Assembly: GCF_030373445.1 (NCBI RefSeq)
Contig: NZ_JAUCYU010000003.1
Span: 248,001 to 312,000 of the forward strand
Reading direction: 5' to 3'
Source of the DNA: Roseovarius sp.
GTDB taxonomy: Bacteria; Pseudomonadota; Alphaproteobacteria; Rhodobacterales; Rhodobacteraceae
DNA length: 64,000 nucleotides
Shown here: positions 26,356-35,659 of the stretch, piece after piece
Numbering within the stretch: position 1 is the first letter of the stretch
Layout of the letters: each line of letters starts with the position of its first letter
The notes under the pieces: model-generated
The model's input: only the letters and a program-made list of their open reading frames with translations
Database searches by the model: none
Told to the model about the DNA's origin: nothing
Position numbers and translations under genes: made by a program

Positions 26356-27984
26356 ATGTCGCAGAATTACGAGAACGGGATGGTCGTGTCGCCGCAGCCC
26401 GAGGCGTCGGAGGCGGGGTACGAGATCCTGCGCGCCGGCGGGAACGCGGTGGACGCGGCGATTGCCATGGCCTTCGTGCAGGGGGTGGTGGACCCGATGA
26501 TGTGCGGCATCGCCGGGTTCGGCAGCATGGCGGTCTATGAGCCGGAAAGCGGGCGGCACGAGTATATCGATTTCCACTCTCCCGCGCCGGGGAGTGCGAC
26601 GGGCGACATGTGGGAAGACCTGATCGAGGGCGAGGCACGCGACGGGTACGGGTTCATCCTGAAGGGGCGGGTGAACGATATCGGCTACAAGTCGATCTGT
26701 GTGCCAGCCTCGCTGCGGGCCTATGCCACGGCGCATGAGCGGCATGGCTCGATGCCGTGGAAGGAATTGCTGGCCCGGGCGATCCGCTGGGCCGAGGACG
26801 GCTGGGACGTGCGGCCGCACGTGCATTACTTCTGGTCGCAGCCTGCCGTGATGGGGCGCGTGGCGAACCACGAGCGCATCGCCTATACGCCGGCCGCGAA
26901 GGCGCTTTACTGTCGCGAGGACGGGACGCCGAAACAGGTGGGCGACCGGGTGGTGAACCCCGACCTGGCAAGGACGCTGTCGGTCATTGCCGAGGACGGG
27001 GCCGAGGCGTTCTATACCGGCGAGATCGGGAAAAAGATCGTGGCGGACATGGAGGCCAATGGCGGGCTGGTGAGCGCCGAGGACCTGGCCGGCTACCAGG
27101 CGCAGATCAACGTGCCGGTCGTGTCGGGCTACCGCGATTACAAGGTGACCACGAACCAGCCGCCGGGCGGCGGGCTGATGCTGTCGCTGATGCTGAACAT
27201 CCTGGAGCATTTCGACCTTGCCGCGATGGGCCATAACAGCCCCGAATACGTGCGGGTGGTGGCCGAGGCGATGAAGCGGGCGACGATCGACAAGGACGAG
27301 GGGATCGGCGACCCGGCCTTCCTCGACGTGCCGGCGGAGCGGCTGTTGTCCAAGGACTACGCCGCCGAGTGCGCCGGGCGCATCAAGCGGGGCGAAAAGG
27401 CCGACGTGCCACGCTTCGACCCGGCGGCGCCCAGCAAGGACACCACGCATGTCTCGGTGGTGGATGGCAACGGGCTTTGCGTGTCGATGACCCATTCGCT
27501 GGGCATGCCCTCGGGCGTGGTGACCGAGGGGCTGGGCTTCATGTATAACGGCTGCATGGGGGTGTTCGACCCGCGGCCGAACCAGCCCGGCTCGATCGCG
27601 CCGGGCAAGGCGCGGTTCAGTTCGGTCGTGCCGTCGATCATCTTCCGGGACGAGGAGCCTTACGTGGTGATCGGCGCGCCGGGGGCGACGCAGATCGCCA
27701 TGGGCGTGTTGCAGGCCGTGCTGAACGTGCTGGATTTCGGCTGTTCGATGCAGGAGGCCGTTTGGCGGCCGCGTTTCTCGGCCACGAGCAATGCCATCGA
27801 CGTGACCAACCGCATCCCGCGTTTCGTGACGGAGGAGCTGGAGGGGATGGGATACGAGGTGATCCGCAATCCGCAGAGCTTCGGCATTGCCTGGGTGCAT
27901 GGCATCCGGATCACCGGGGAGGGCCTCGATGGCGGGGCTGATCCGGGGGCGGACGGGATGACGCTGAAGGTGCCGGCGGGCTGA
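26356..27984 (+). CDS. gamma-glutamyltranspeptidase family protein, no signal peptide
   Basis: The 542-residue protein is an Ntn-hydrolase of the GGT family, normally made as a precursor that self-cleaves before the nucleophilic threonine. The nucleophile is Thr363 in DTTHVSVVDGNG; other family features are EILRAGGNAVDAAIAMAF near the N-terminus, QPPGGGLMLSLMLNIL and RFSSVVPSIIF. Unlike periplasmic GGTs it begins MSQNYENGMVVSPQPEAS with no signal peptide, so it should be cytoplasmic. Being the last gene of a peptide importer operon, it probably hydrolyses an imported gamma-glutamyl or similar amide compound. Acylases of the same fold are an alternative. Confidence 0.87.
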   Translation: MSQNYENGMVVSPQPEASEAGYEILRAGGNAVDAAIAMAFVQGVVDPMMCGIAGFGSMAVYEPESGRHEYIDFHSPAPGSATGDMWEDLIEGEARDGYGFILKGRVNDIGYKSICVPASLRAYATAHERHGSMPWKELLARAIRWAEDGWDVRPHVHYFWSQPAVMGRVANHERIAYTPAAKALYCREDGTPKQVGDRVVNPDLARTLSVIAEDGAEAFYTGEIGKKIVADMEANGGLVSAEDLAGYQAQINVPVVSGYRDYKVTTNQPPGGGLMLSLMLNILEHFDLAAMGHNSPEYVRVVAEAMKRATIDKDEGIGDPAFLDVPAERLLSKDYAAECAGRIKRGEKADVPRFDPAAPSKDTTHVSVVDGNGLCVSMTHSLGMPSGVVTEGLGFMYNGCMGVFDPRPNQPGSIAPGKARFSSVVPSIIFRDEEPYVVIGAPGATQIAMGVLQAVLNVLDFGCSMQEAVWRPRFSATSNAIDVTNRIPRFVTEELEGMGYEVIRNPQSFGIAWVHGIRITGEGLDGGADPGADGMTLKVPAG

Positions 27985-27997
27985 GCCGCGCCGGCAC
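27970..27997. terminator. stem-loop between convergent genes
   Basis: GTGCCGGCG (27970-27978) and CGCCGGCAC (27989-27997) are perfect 9-bp arms around a 10-base loop holding the transpeptidase stop codon. It lies between the convergent transpeptidase and GlcG-like genes and could act as a bidirectional terminator, although no T-run follows. Confidence 0.45.
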
Positions 27998-28009
27998 GGG
28001 TCAGCCGGT

Positions 28010-28429
28010 TCAGGCGGAGAGAAACGCGGCGATGCCGGCCTCGGCAACGTCGCGGTCCTGGGCCGGGGTGCCGGAGCTGACGCCGATGCCGCCCACGACG
28101 GCGCCGTCGACCACGACCGGCAGGCCGCCGCCCACCACCATCAGCCGCCCGGAAATCGCCGAGCCGATGCCGTAGGCGGGTGCGCCGGGCTGGCTGGCCT
28201 CGCCGTATTCATGGGTGGCCTTCTTGGCGCCGGAGGCGGTGAAACTCTTGTCGATGGCGATGGTGATCGAGGTGACCTTGCCGCCATCCATCCGCTCGAA
28301 GGCGATGAGGTTGCCGCTTTCGTCGGTGATGGCGATGCACATGGGCACGCCGATTTCGGTGGCCTTGGCGCGGGCGCCGGCGAGAAGCTTGCCGGCGTCT
28401 TCGAGGTCGAGGCGGGTGACGGTCATCAT
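28010..28429 (-). CDS. GlcG/HbpS family protein
   Basis: The 139-residue protein belongs to the GlcG/HbpS (DUF336) family: ARAKATEIGVPMCIAITDESGNLIAFERMDG, then the glycine-rich ISGRLMVVGGGLPVVVDGAVVGGIGVSSG. Family members are linked to glycolate and diol use or bind heme; the biochemical role of GlcG is not settled. It follows malate synthase G by 18 bases, the same association as glcG-glcB in E. coli, supporting a part in glyoxylate metabolism. An ATG three bases inside (28426) is an equally good start. Confidence 0.85.
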   Translation of the reverse strand: MMTVTRLDLEDAGKLLAGARAKATEIGVPMCIAITDESGNLIAFERMDGGKVTSITIAIDKSFTASGAKKATHEYGEASQPGAPAYGIGSAISGRLMVVGGGLPVVVDGAVVGGIGVSSGTPAQDRDVAEAGIAAFLSA

Positions 28430-28447
28430 GTGGGTCTTGTCCTTTTC

Positions 28448-30577
28448 TCAGCTTGCCTTGGCCGCGCGCCGGGCGGCGTGCAGAAGGGGTTCGGTGTAGC
28501 CCGAGGGCTGTTCGGTGCCCTTGAAGATCAGGTCATGCGCCGCGGTGAAGGCGGGGCCGTCGAAGCCGGGGGCCATGGGGGTGTAGGCCGGGTCGTGGGC
28601 GTTCTGGGCATCGACCTTGGGGGCCATGCGCTTGAGCGAGGCCTCGACCTCGTCCGCGGAGGCGATGCCGTGCAGCAGCCAGTTGGCGAGGAACTGCGAG
28701 GAGATGCGCAGGGTGGCGCGGTCTTCCATCAGGGCCACGTCGTTGATGTCGGGCACCTTGGAGCAGCCGATGCCCTGGTCGACCCAGCGGACCACGTAGC
28801 CGAGGATGGACTGGCAGCAATTGTCGAGCTCGTGGCGGACCTGGTCGGCGGAGAGGTTTCGGCCGGTCATCAGCGGCAGGGTCAGGAGATCGTCGCGGGA
28901 GGCTTTCTGCCGCGATTTCATCTGCTCTTGAAGGGCCGCCACGTCGACATGGTGGTAATGGGTGGCGTGGAGCGTGGCCGCGGTGGGCGACGGCACCCAC
29001 GCGGTGTTGGCGCCGGCGCGGGGGTGGCCGATCTTGGCCTCGAGCATCTCGGCCATCTCGTCGGGCTTGGCCCACATGCCCTTGCCGATCTGGCCGCGGC
29101 CCGCCATGCCGGCGGAGAGCCCCGCATCGACATTGCCGGCCTCGTAGGCGGCGAGCCATGTCGATTTCTGCATCTCGCCCTTGGGCACGACGGGCCCGGC
29201 CTGCATGGAGGTGTGGATCTCGTCGCCGGTGCGGTCGAGAAAGCCGGTGTTGATGAAGACGCAGCGGTTCTTCACGGCCTCGATGCAGGCCAGCAGGTTG
29301 ACGGAGGTGCGGCGTTCCTCGTCCATCACGCCGATCTTGACGGTGTGGCGCGGCAGGCCGAGCAGGTCTTCGACGCGGCCATAGAGGGTGTTGGTGAAGG
29401 CCACTTCCTCGGGGCCGTGCATCTTGGGTTTGACCACATAGACGGAGCCCGCGCGGGAGTTGCGCGGGCCGTCCTTGCCGAGGTCGTGCATGGCGGCGGC
29501 GACGGTGACGGCGGCGTCGAGCATGCCCTCGGGGGTCTCGGCGCCGTCCATCAGCACGGCATCGGTGGTCATCAGGTGGCCGACGTTGCGCACGAGCAGC
29601 AGGGCGCGGCCCGGGTGGGTGACGGTTTTGCCTTGCGGGTCGGTATAGGTGACGTCGGGGTTGAGGCGGCGGGTGACGGTCTTGCCGCCCTTCTCGAAGC
29701 TGTCCTCGAGATCGCCGCGCATCAGGCCGAGCCAGTTGGTATAGGCGAGGCACTTGTCCTCGGCATCGACGGCGGCGACGGAATCCTCGCAATCCTGGAT
29801 GGCGGTGAGGGCGCTTTCGAGCTTGACGTCGGCGATGTTGGCCGGGTCGTCCTTGCCGATGGGCGAATTTGGGTCGATGACCAGTTCGATGAGCAGGCCG
29901 TGGGCGGTGAGGATGATGTTGCCGCTGTCGGTGTGGCCGGCGAACTGGGCGGGATCGGAGAGTTGGGTTGTGGTGTCGCCCGTGGTGACGGAGAGGGTGC
30001 CGTCGGTGACCTCAAGGGCCGTGACATCGGCCCATTTGCCTTGGGCCAAGGGCGTGACCGCGTCGAGATGGGCGCGGGCCCAGGCGATGACCTTGGCACC
30101 GCGGTCCGGGTCGTAGCCGTCGCCCTGTGGCTCGCCCTCGATCACGTCGGTGCCGTAGAGCGCATCGTAGAGCGAGCCCCAGCGGGCGTTGGCGGCGTTG
30201 AGCGCGAAGCGGGCGTTCATCACCGGCACGACAAGCTGGGGCCCGGCGATGGAGGCGATTTCGGGGTCGACGTTTTGGGTGTCGACGGTGAAGGGGGCGG
30301 GATCGGGTTCGAGGTAGCCGATCTCGGCCAGGAGGGCGCGGTAGGCGGCGGGATCGTGGGGCTGGCCCTGGCGGGAGGCGTGCCAGTCGTCGATCTGTTC
30401 CTGCAGTTTCTCGCGCCTGGCGAGAAGGGCCGCGTTCTCCGGGGCGAGGTCGCGCAGAAGCTCGGCATAGCCCGACCAGAAGGCGTCGGGCGTGACGCCG
30501 GTGAGGACTTCGTTCTCGATCAGGTTTGCAAGGGGTTCGGCCACGGAGAGCCCGTGGCGGTCTACATACGCGGTCAT
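28448..30577 (-). CDS. glcB: malate synthase G
   Basis: This 709-residue enzyme condenses glyoxylate with acetyl-CoA to malate. Length agrees with the single-chain G isoform (about 720). Recognisable conserved segments are [73 protein letters not shown] and [21 protein letters not shown] 30577 is preceded by GGAGGA; codons further upstream lie in the regulator gap. It is divergent from an IclR-family gene over a 97-base region with clear inverted repeats. It allows growth on compounds yielding glyoxylate, and the GlcG-like gene is in the same unit. Confidence 0.96.
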   Translation of the reverse strand: MTAYVDRHGLSVAEPLANLIENEVLTGVTPDAFWSGYAELLRDLAPENAALLARREKLQEQIDDWHASRQGQPHDPAAYRALLAEIGYLEPDPAPFTVDTQNVDPEIASIAGPQLVVPVMNARFALNAANARWGSLYDALYGTDVIEGEPQGDGYDPDRGAKVIAWARAHLDAVTPLAQGKWADVTALEVTDGTLSVTTGDTTTQLSDPAQFAGHTDSGNIILTAHGLLIELVIDPNSPIGKDDPANIADVKLESALTAIQDCEDSVAAVDAEDKCLAYTNWLGLMRGDLEDSFEKGGKTVTRRLNPDVTYTDPQGKTVTHPGRALLLVRNVGHLMTTDAVLMDGAETPEGMLDAAVTVAAAMHDLGKDGPRNSRAGSVYVVKPKMHGPEEVAFTNTLYGRVEDLLGLPRHTVKIGVMDEERRTSVNLLACIEAVKNRCVFINTGFLDRTGDEIHTSMQAGPVVPKGEMQKSTWLAAYEAGNVDAGLSAGMAGRGQIGKGMWAKPDEMAEMLEAKIGHPRAGANTAWVPSPTAATLHATHYHHVDVAALQEQMKSRQKASRDDLLTLPLMTGRNLSADQVRHELDNCCQSILGYVVRWVDQGIGCSKVPDINDVALMEDRATLRISSQFLANWLLHGIASADEVEASLKRMAPKVDAQNAHDPAYTPMAPGFDGPAFTAAHDLIFKGTEQPSGYTEPLLHAARRAAKAS

Positions 30578-30637
30578 TGTCCATCCTCCGTTGCGTTGCG
30601 TCACGCCTAGCGCAGCGTTTCGCGGCTTGTAAGAAAC

Positions 30638-30664
30638 GGAAAAATATTTTCCATTGTATGGAAA
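30638..30664. promoter_or_regulatory. IclR operator pair between glcB and iclR-type gene
   Basis: TTTCCAT-TGT-ATGGAAA (30648-30664) is a perfect inverted repeat with 7-bp arms. It overlaps GGAAAA-ATA-TTTTCC (30638-30652). TGGAAA/TTTCCA half-sites are typical of IclR-family operators. The site ends 11 bases before the regulator start and lies about 60 bases upstream of glcB, so it can control both. Confidence 0.65.
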
Positions 30665-30674
30665 GGTATACCGA

Positions 30675-31457
30675 ATGGGCACTCAGACCACCGAAGGGGT
30701 TCAATCCGTCGCGCGTGCGCTTGGCCTGCTGAAGATCCTCAGCCGGCATGACGAGGGCGTGCGGGTCAGCGACATGGCGCGGGAATCGGGGCTGGCGGTG
30801 TCGACGACGCACCGGCTTCTGACGACGCTGGAGTTGCAGGGGTTTGCGCAGTTCGACCCGGAGCGGGCGCTGTGGCATGTCGGGCGGGAGGCGTTCGCGG
30901 TCGGCGCGGCTTTCGGGCGGCGGCACAATTTCGTGGCGCCCGCCCTGCCCTACCTGCGGCGGCTGCGGGACGTGACGCGGGAGACGGCGAACCTTGGCAT
31001 TCTCGACAATGACGAGCTGGTGACGATCAGCCAGGTGGAGAGCCGCGAGATCATGCGGGCGATCTCGCCCCCCGGCGGGCGGGTGCCGGCCTTCTGTTCG
31101 GGGATGGGCAAGGCGATCCTGGCGACGTGGGAGGATGCGGATATCGCGGCGTTTGCGGCGCGCACCGGGTTTCGGCCGCAAACCGGGCAGTCTCACCGGG
31201 GGCTGGAGACGGCGATGGCGGATATCGCGCGGATCAGGGAGAGAGGCTTTGCGCTGGACGACGAGGAGCACGTGACCGGGCTGCGCTGTGTCGCGGCGGT
31301 GGTGTGGTCGCCGCAGGGCGAGGCGGCCTGTGCGATCTCGGTTTCCGGGCTGGCGGCACGGCTGCAGGACGACCGGATCGGGGCGATCGGCGAGACGGTG
31401 GCGCGGGCGGCGGCGGAGCTGACGGCGAAGCTGGGCGGGGTGGCGGCGCCGGGGTGA
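30675..31457 (+). CDS. IclR family transcriptional regulator of the malate synthase gene
   Basis: The 260-residue regulator has a winged helix ([38 protein letters not shown], about 11-53) and an IclR effector domain ([46 protein letters not shown]). ATG 30675 gives the family N-terminus [12 protein letters not shown]; an upstream in-frame ATG at 30654 falls inside the operator. IclR itself and AllR sense glyoxylate, and the divergent glcB with shared operator fits a glyoxylate-responsive repressor. It is convergent with the LacI-family gene, 14 bases apart. Confidence 0.9.
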   Translation: MGTQTTEGVQSVARALGLLKILSRHDEGVRVSDMARESGLAVSTTHRLLTTLELQGFAQFDPERALWHVGREAFAVGAAFGRRHNFVAPALPYLRRLRDVTRETANLGILDNDELVTISQVESREIMRAISPPGGRVPAFCSGMGKAILATWEDADIAAFAARTGFRPQTGQSHRGLETAMADIARIRERGFALDDEEHVTGLRCVAAVVWSPQGEAACAISVSGLAARLQDDRIGAIGETVARAAAELTAKLGGVAAPG

Positions 31458-31471
31458 TCAGGCCGGGATGA

Positions 31472-32485
31472 TCAGGAAGGTGCCGGGGCGGAGGTGGCGC
31501 GGACGATGAGTTCGGGCGGGAGAGCGAGGTTCTCGGCCATGCCGTCGGTGGTGATCATGGCCGCCATGGTTTCGGCCGCGCGGGCGCCGATGGCGCGGGC
31601 GGGGATGCGGACGGTGGTGAGGGCCGGTTCGAAATCCTGCGAGCCGTGGAAATCGCCGATGCCGGTGACGGTGACCTGATCCGGAACGGAAATGCCCAGC
31701 CGCGCAAGCGCGTGCAGCGCGCCCCAGGCCAGCACGTCGTTGCCGCAGACGATGGCGGTAGGGCGGCGGGGCGCGGCCATGAGCTCGGCCACCGCCTGCT
31801 TGGCGTCGGCGACGCTGTAGGGGGTTTCGCGTTGCAGGATCTCGGGGTCGCCGCCATTGACGCGCAGGCCGTCGGCGAGGCCCTGAAGCCGCTGGGCGGC
31901 GCGGTCGTTGCCGTGGAGCGGCGGGAAGACGGCGGCGATATGACGGTGGCCGAGGGACGCGACATGGGTGCCGACCAGGTGGCCCGCGCGGTAATTGTCG
32001 GAGCCGACGCAGGGCAGCGGCGCATCCTCGGCGTAGTTCCACAGAAGCAGCGCCGGCGTGTTCTGTTGAGCCAGAAGCTCGTAGGTGTCGGTGGCGTGGT
32101 CGAGGCCGATCAGGGCGATGCCGTCGACCCGGTGTTCGAGCATCTTGCGGGTGAGGGCATATTCGCGGTCGAGGCTGTAGCCGTGGGAGGCGAGCAGGAT
32201 GGTGAAGCCCGTCTGCTCGACCGCGTCGGAGAAGCTCTGGATCAGTTCGGCGAAGATCGCCTGGTCGATGGTGGGGACGATAAGGCCGATGGTGCCGCTG
32301 CGGATGCCGTGGATCGTCTGGGCCGCGCGGTTGCGGATATAGCCCAGCCGACGGACCGCCCTGTCGATGCGTTTGCGAGTCGACGGCTTGACGAGATCGG
32401 GGTGGTTGAAGCTGCGCGAAACGGTCGAGGGAGAGACGCGGGCAGCCTTTGCAACAGCGAGGATATCGGCCTTTTTCACTGTCAT
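31472..32485 (-). CDS. LacI family transcriptional regulator
   Basis: A 337-residue regulator with an N-terminal helix-turn-helix and hinge (ILAVAKAARVSPSTVSRSFNHPDLV, then RRLGYIRNRAAQTIHG) followed by a periplasmic-binding-protein-like effector domain (GTIGLIVPTIDQAIFAELI, GSDNYRAGHLVGTHVASLGH, TAIVCGNDVLAWGALHALARLG). ATG 32485 is the start since homology begins with MTVKKADI. It is divergent from the TctA-like gene and most likely controls the transporter and the two CoA-linked enzymes downstream. The effector would be the imported carboxylate or a product. Confidence 0.9.
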   Translation of the reverse strand: MTVKKADILAVAKAARVSPSTVSRSFNHPDLVKPSTRKRIDRAVRRLGYIRNRAAQTIHGIRSGTIGLIVPTIDQAIFAELIQSFSDAVEQTGFTILLASHGYSLDREYALTRKMLEHRVDGIALIGLDHATDTYELLAQQNTPALLLWNYAEDAPLPCVGSDNYRAGHLVGTHVASLGHRHIAAVFPPLHGNDRAAQRLQGLADGLRVNGGDPEILQRETPYSVADAKQAVAELMAAPRRPTAIVCGNDVLAWGALHALARLGISVPDQVTVTGIGDFHGSQDFEPALTTVRIPARAIGARAAETMAAMITTDGMAENLALPPELIVRATSAPAPS

Positions 32486-32519
32486 TTCATATCGTTGCCC
32501 CGTGTATTGACGCCCAGTC

Positions 32520-32547
32520 ATGAAAACATTTGCATTACTATTTTCAT
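32520..32547. promoter_or_regulatory. inverted repeat between lacI-type gene and tctA-like gene
   Basis: ATGAAAA (32520-32526) and TTTTCAT (32541-32547) form 7-bp arms 14 bases apart, in an AT-rich patch midway in the 110-base divergent gap. It is a candidate site for the LacI-family protein or for the divergent promoters; the spacing is longer than a usual LacI operator. Confidence 0.35.
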
Positions 32548-32595
32548 CTCTTACCGTGGAGCGTCAACCACAATGCGTTTTGGGAGGAGGGCTGC

Positions 32596-34125
32596 GTGGA
32601 GTTCCTGGCGTATATGGGTGACGTGTTCACGCCGATCAATTTTGGCCTGTTGCTGATCGGGACGATCGGCGGGCTGATCCTTGGTGCGACGCCGGGCCTG
32701 TCGCCGACGATGGCGGTGGCGCTGCTGATCCCGTTCACCTTCCGGCTGGACGCCACGCAGGGGCTGGTTCTGCTTGGGGCCGCCTATACCTCGACCGTGG
32801 CGGGCGGGGCGGTGAGTGCGATCCTGCTGAAGATACCGGGCGCGCCCGCGAATATCGCCACCACGCTCGACGGGCACACGATGGCCAAGAAGGGCGAAGG
32901 GGCGCGGGCGTTGCAGCTTTCGTTCGTGGCCTCGGCTGTGGGCGGGGTGTTCGGGGTGCTGCTGCTGATCTTCCTGACCCCGCTTCTGGCGAAATGGGCG
33001 CTGGCCTTCGGGCCGTCGCACCTGTTCTGGCTGGCCATTCTCGGGGTGACGGTGATCGGGTCGCTCGATTCCAGTTCGGTGGTGAAGGGTCTGCTGGCAG
33101 GGTGCATCGGGCTGTGGCTGTCGACCATCGGCTTCGACGACATCATGGGCGCCCAGCGCTTCATCTTTCATTCCAGCGTGTCGGGGGGGATCAACGTGAT
33201 CCCGGCGCTGATCGGGCTGTTCGCCATTCCGCAGGTGATCTCGATGTTCCTGAAGGGCCGGCGGGAGCGGGAGGCGGAGGTGCTGACCGTGCGCCGCCAT
33301 CCGATCACCGAGGCCATCCGCGAGGTGTTCCGGCGGTCGCGGGCGCTGACCATCGGGACGCTGACGGGCTCGTTCATCGGGTTGATCCCCGGCGTGGGCG
33401 GGCAGATCGCGGGGCTGGTGGCCTATGACCAGTCGCGCCGGATGAGCCCGGAGAGCCGCAAGTTCGGCACCGGGCACAGCGAGGGGGTGATTGCCGCCGA
33501 GAGCGCCAACAACGCGATGGTGGGCCCGTCGCTGGTGCCGCTGCTGACGCTGTCGATCCCCGGCTCGCCCACGGCGGCGGTGCTGCTGGGGGGCTTGCTG
33601 ATCCACGGGATCTTCCCGGGCAGCGACCTGTTCGAGAACTACCCGGACGTGGCGTGGACCTTCATCAACTCGATGCTGGTGGGGCAGATCCTGATGTGCG
33701 TCTTCGGACTGCTGGTGGCCGGGCTGGCGGCGCGGGTGGCGCAGGTGCCGAACGCGGTGATGGCGGCGGTGGTGCTTGGGCTGGCGGTGTTCGGCAGCTA
33801 CTCGGTGCAGAACTCGATGGGCGATGTCTATGTCATGATGGCGCTGGGGACCGGCATGTTCTTCCTCGAGCCGTTCGGGCTGTCGGCGGCGCCGCTGGTG
33901 CTGGGGCTGATCCTGGGCCCGATTGCCGAGGCGAATTTCATCCAGGGCAAGATGATCGCAACGGCGACGTCGAGCACCGGGGCCTATTTCTTTACCGGAC
34001 TGCTGAACCTGACGCTGATCGGGCTGGTGGTGGCCTCGGTCGCCTACTCGGTCTGGATGGAAGTTCGGCACCGGCGCTACACCACCAAGGAAGACGCGAT
34101 GGTGAGAGGGGAGACCCCGACATGA
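32596..34125 (+). CDS. tripartite tricarboxylate transporter, large permease TctA
   Basis: A 509-residue inner-membrane permease with about ten to twelve helices. It has the family signatures GLILGATPGLSPTMAVALLIPFT and GLIPGVGGQIAGLVAYDQSRR, and AAESANNAMVGPSLVPLLTLSIPGSP. I chose GTG 32596 because GGAGGAGG at 32583-32590 stands five bases before it, and the open codons further upstream (from 32530) look like leader. TctA transports carboxylates with a sodium or proton gradient together with TctB and TctC, all encoded here. The downstream enzymes suggest a short, possibly sulfonated or hydroxylated, acid. Confidence 0.92.
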   Translation: MEFLAYMGDVFTPINFGLLLIGTIGGLILGATPGLSPTMAVALLIPFTFRLDATQGLVLLGAAYTSTVAGGAVSAILLKIPGAPANIATTLDGHTMAKKGEGARALQLSFVASAVGGVFGVLLLIFLTPLLAKWALAFGPSHLFWLAILGVTVIGSLDSSSVVKGLLAGCIGLWLSTIGFDDIMGAQRFIFHSSVSGGINVIPALIGLFAIPQVISMFLKGRREREAEVLTVRRHPITEAIREVFRRSRALTIGTLTGSFIGLIPGVGGQIAGLVAYDQSRRMSPESRKFGTGHSEGVIAAESANNAMVGPSLVPLLTLSIPGSPTAAVLLGGLLIHGIFPGSDLFENYPDVAWTFINSMLVGQILMCVFGLLVAGLAARVAQVPNAVMAAVVLGLAVFGSYSVQNSMGDVYVMMALGTGMFFLEPFGLSAAPLVLGLILGPIAEANFIQGKMIATATSSTGAYFFTGLLNLTLIGLVVASVAYSVWMEVRHRRYTTKEDAMVRGETPT

Positions 34126-34586
34126 GCGACCTGCCCCGCACACAGCATATCGTGGCCAGCGGCCTGATCGCCGCGGTGGGGATCGGCGTGGCCTATATCA
34201 GCTACACGTCCGAGCCGGCGCGGGCCTTCCTGTTTCCGAAGATCATCTCGACCGCCTTCGTGGTGCTGGCGCTGTGGACCTTCGGCAAGGCCGTGCTGGG
34301 CAAGACCAAGGTGGGGATCGGCCTGTCGGCGGAGGCGCTGCGGAATATCCTGCCGGGGCTTGTCGTGGCGCTGGTCTACGTGTTCTGGGCGGCGCAGGCG
34401 CTGGGGTTCTACACCGCGTCGGGCATCGCCTTTTTCCTGCTTCTGTCGCTTTACGACCCGGCGCCGCATGACGCGGTGCGGACATGGGTCAAGCGCATCA
34501 TTGTCACCGCGGGTTTCGTCGCGGTGATGTACGGCCTCTTCGCGGTGCTGCTCAACGTCTACACGCCGCGGGAGATATTCCTCTGA
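34122..34586 (+). CDS. tripartite tricarboxylate transporter, small permease TctB
   Basis: A 154-residue membrane protein with four predicted helices (HIVASGLIAAVGIGVAYIS, FLFPKIISTAFVVLALWTFG, ILPGLVVALVYVFWAAQALGF, IIVTAGFVAVMYGLFAVLLN). Size and arrangement are those of TctB, which is poorly conserved in sequence. It overlaps tctA by ATGA and is followed by the binding-protein gene, giving the order A-B-C. Confidence 0.88.
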   Translation: MSDLPRTQHIVASGLIAAVGIGVAYISYTSEPARAFLFPKIISTAFVVLALWTFGKAVLGKTKVGIGLSAEALRNILPGLVVALVYVFWAAQALGFYTASGIAFFLLLSLYDPAPHDAVRTWVKRIIVTAGFVAVMYGLFAVLLNVYTPREIFL

Positions 34587-34628
34587 ACCGCAACAGCGGC
34601 AGAGATCACATCCAAGGGAGGAAACCCC

Positions 34629-35597
34629 ATGAAGACCCTTTTCGCAGCCGCGTCCATCGCCTTGATGGGCCTGACCGGGGCCGCAGCCGCGGACTCGGCC
34701 GAGAACTACCCCGAACGCCCGCTGATGCTGATGGTCAGCTACGGTGCGGGCGGCGCGACCGATTTCCAGGCGCGGATCGTCACGATGACGGCGGGCAACG
34801 AGGATGCGCTTGGCATGCCCATGGCGATCGTTAACAAGCCCGGCGCGGGCGGCCGTGTCGGCTGGAACTGGCTGGCGACGCAGGCCGAGGCCGACGGCTA
34901 TACGCTGGGCGCCTACAACATCCCGCATTTCATCGCCCAATCGATCGAGGGCGGGGTGGAATACAGCGCCGACAGTTTCGAGCCGATCGCCAACTGGGGG
35001 GCCGACCCGGCGGTGTTCGTGGTGGGCGCGGACAGCGAATTCAACTCGATGGAGGATGTCGTGGCCTACGCCAAGGAGAACCCCGGCGGGCTGACCTTCT
35101 CGGGCGCGGGGCTTTACGTGGGGCACCACATCGCCGCGCTTCAGCTTGAGAAGGCGGCCGGGGTGAAGCTGGCCTATATTCCCAACAACGCGGGCGGCGC
35201 CGGTGCCATGAAGGCGGTGATCGCGGGCGAGGTTCTGGGCGGGGTCAACAACCTGTCGGACGCGTTTCGCGCGAAGGAGGCGGGGAACGTGAAGATTCTC
35301 GGGGTCTTCGACAACGAGCGGAGCGACTTCCTGCCCGACGTGCCGACGATGCAGGAGCAGGGCTTCGACATCGACAATACCAGCGTGAACTTCCGGGGCG
35401 TGATGGTGCCCAAGGGCACGCCGCAGCCGATCATCGACAAGCTGGCCGAGGTGGTGCCGACGATGTTCGAGAACTCGCGCGTGGCCGACAAGATGAAGGC
35501 CGGCGGCTCGCCCATGCACGTGATGACCCGCGACGAGGTGATCGAGATGTGGAAGGCGCGCGAAGCGACGCTGAAGGAGCTTCTCGCCGGTCTCTGA
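34629..35597 (+). CDS. tripartite tricarboxylate transporter solute-binding protein TctC
   Basis: The 322-residue periplasmic receptor has a Sec signal peptide (MKTLFAAASIALMGLTGAAA) and the Bug/TctC fold: ERPLMLMVSYGAGGATDFQAR, IVNKPGAGGRVGWNWLA, AYIPNNAGGAGAMKAVIAGEV. The loops around GAGGATD and NKPGAGG are those that hold the carboxylate in the family. A ribosome site (AAGGGAGG) precedes ATG 34629. It probably determines the specificity of the TctAB pair; ligand unknown. Confidence 0.92.
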   Translation: MKTLFAAASIALMGLTGAAAADSAENYPERPLMLMVSYGAGGATDFQARIVTMTAGNEDALGMPMAIVNKPGAGGRVGWNWLATQAEADGYTLGAYNIPHFIAQSIEGGVEYSADSFEPIANWGADPAVFVVGADSEFNSMEDVVAYAKENPGGLTFSGAGLYVGHHIAALQLEKAAGVKLAYIPNNAGGAGAMKAVIAGEVLGGVNNLSDAFRAKEAGNVKILGVFDNERSDFLPDVPTMQEQGFDIDNTSVNFRGVMVPKGTPQPIIDKLAEVVPTMFENSRVADKMKAGGSPMHVMTRDEVIEMWKAREATLKELLAGL

Positions 35598-35659
35598 ACC
35601 AGCAATGCGGGGTGCGCGGGTTGGCCCGCGCGCCCCGGCTTACGGAAAGGTTTTCAAAG

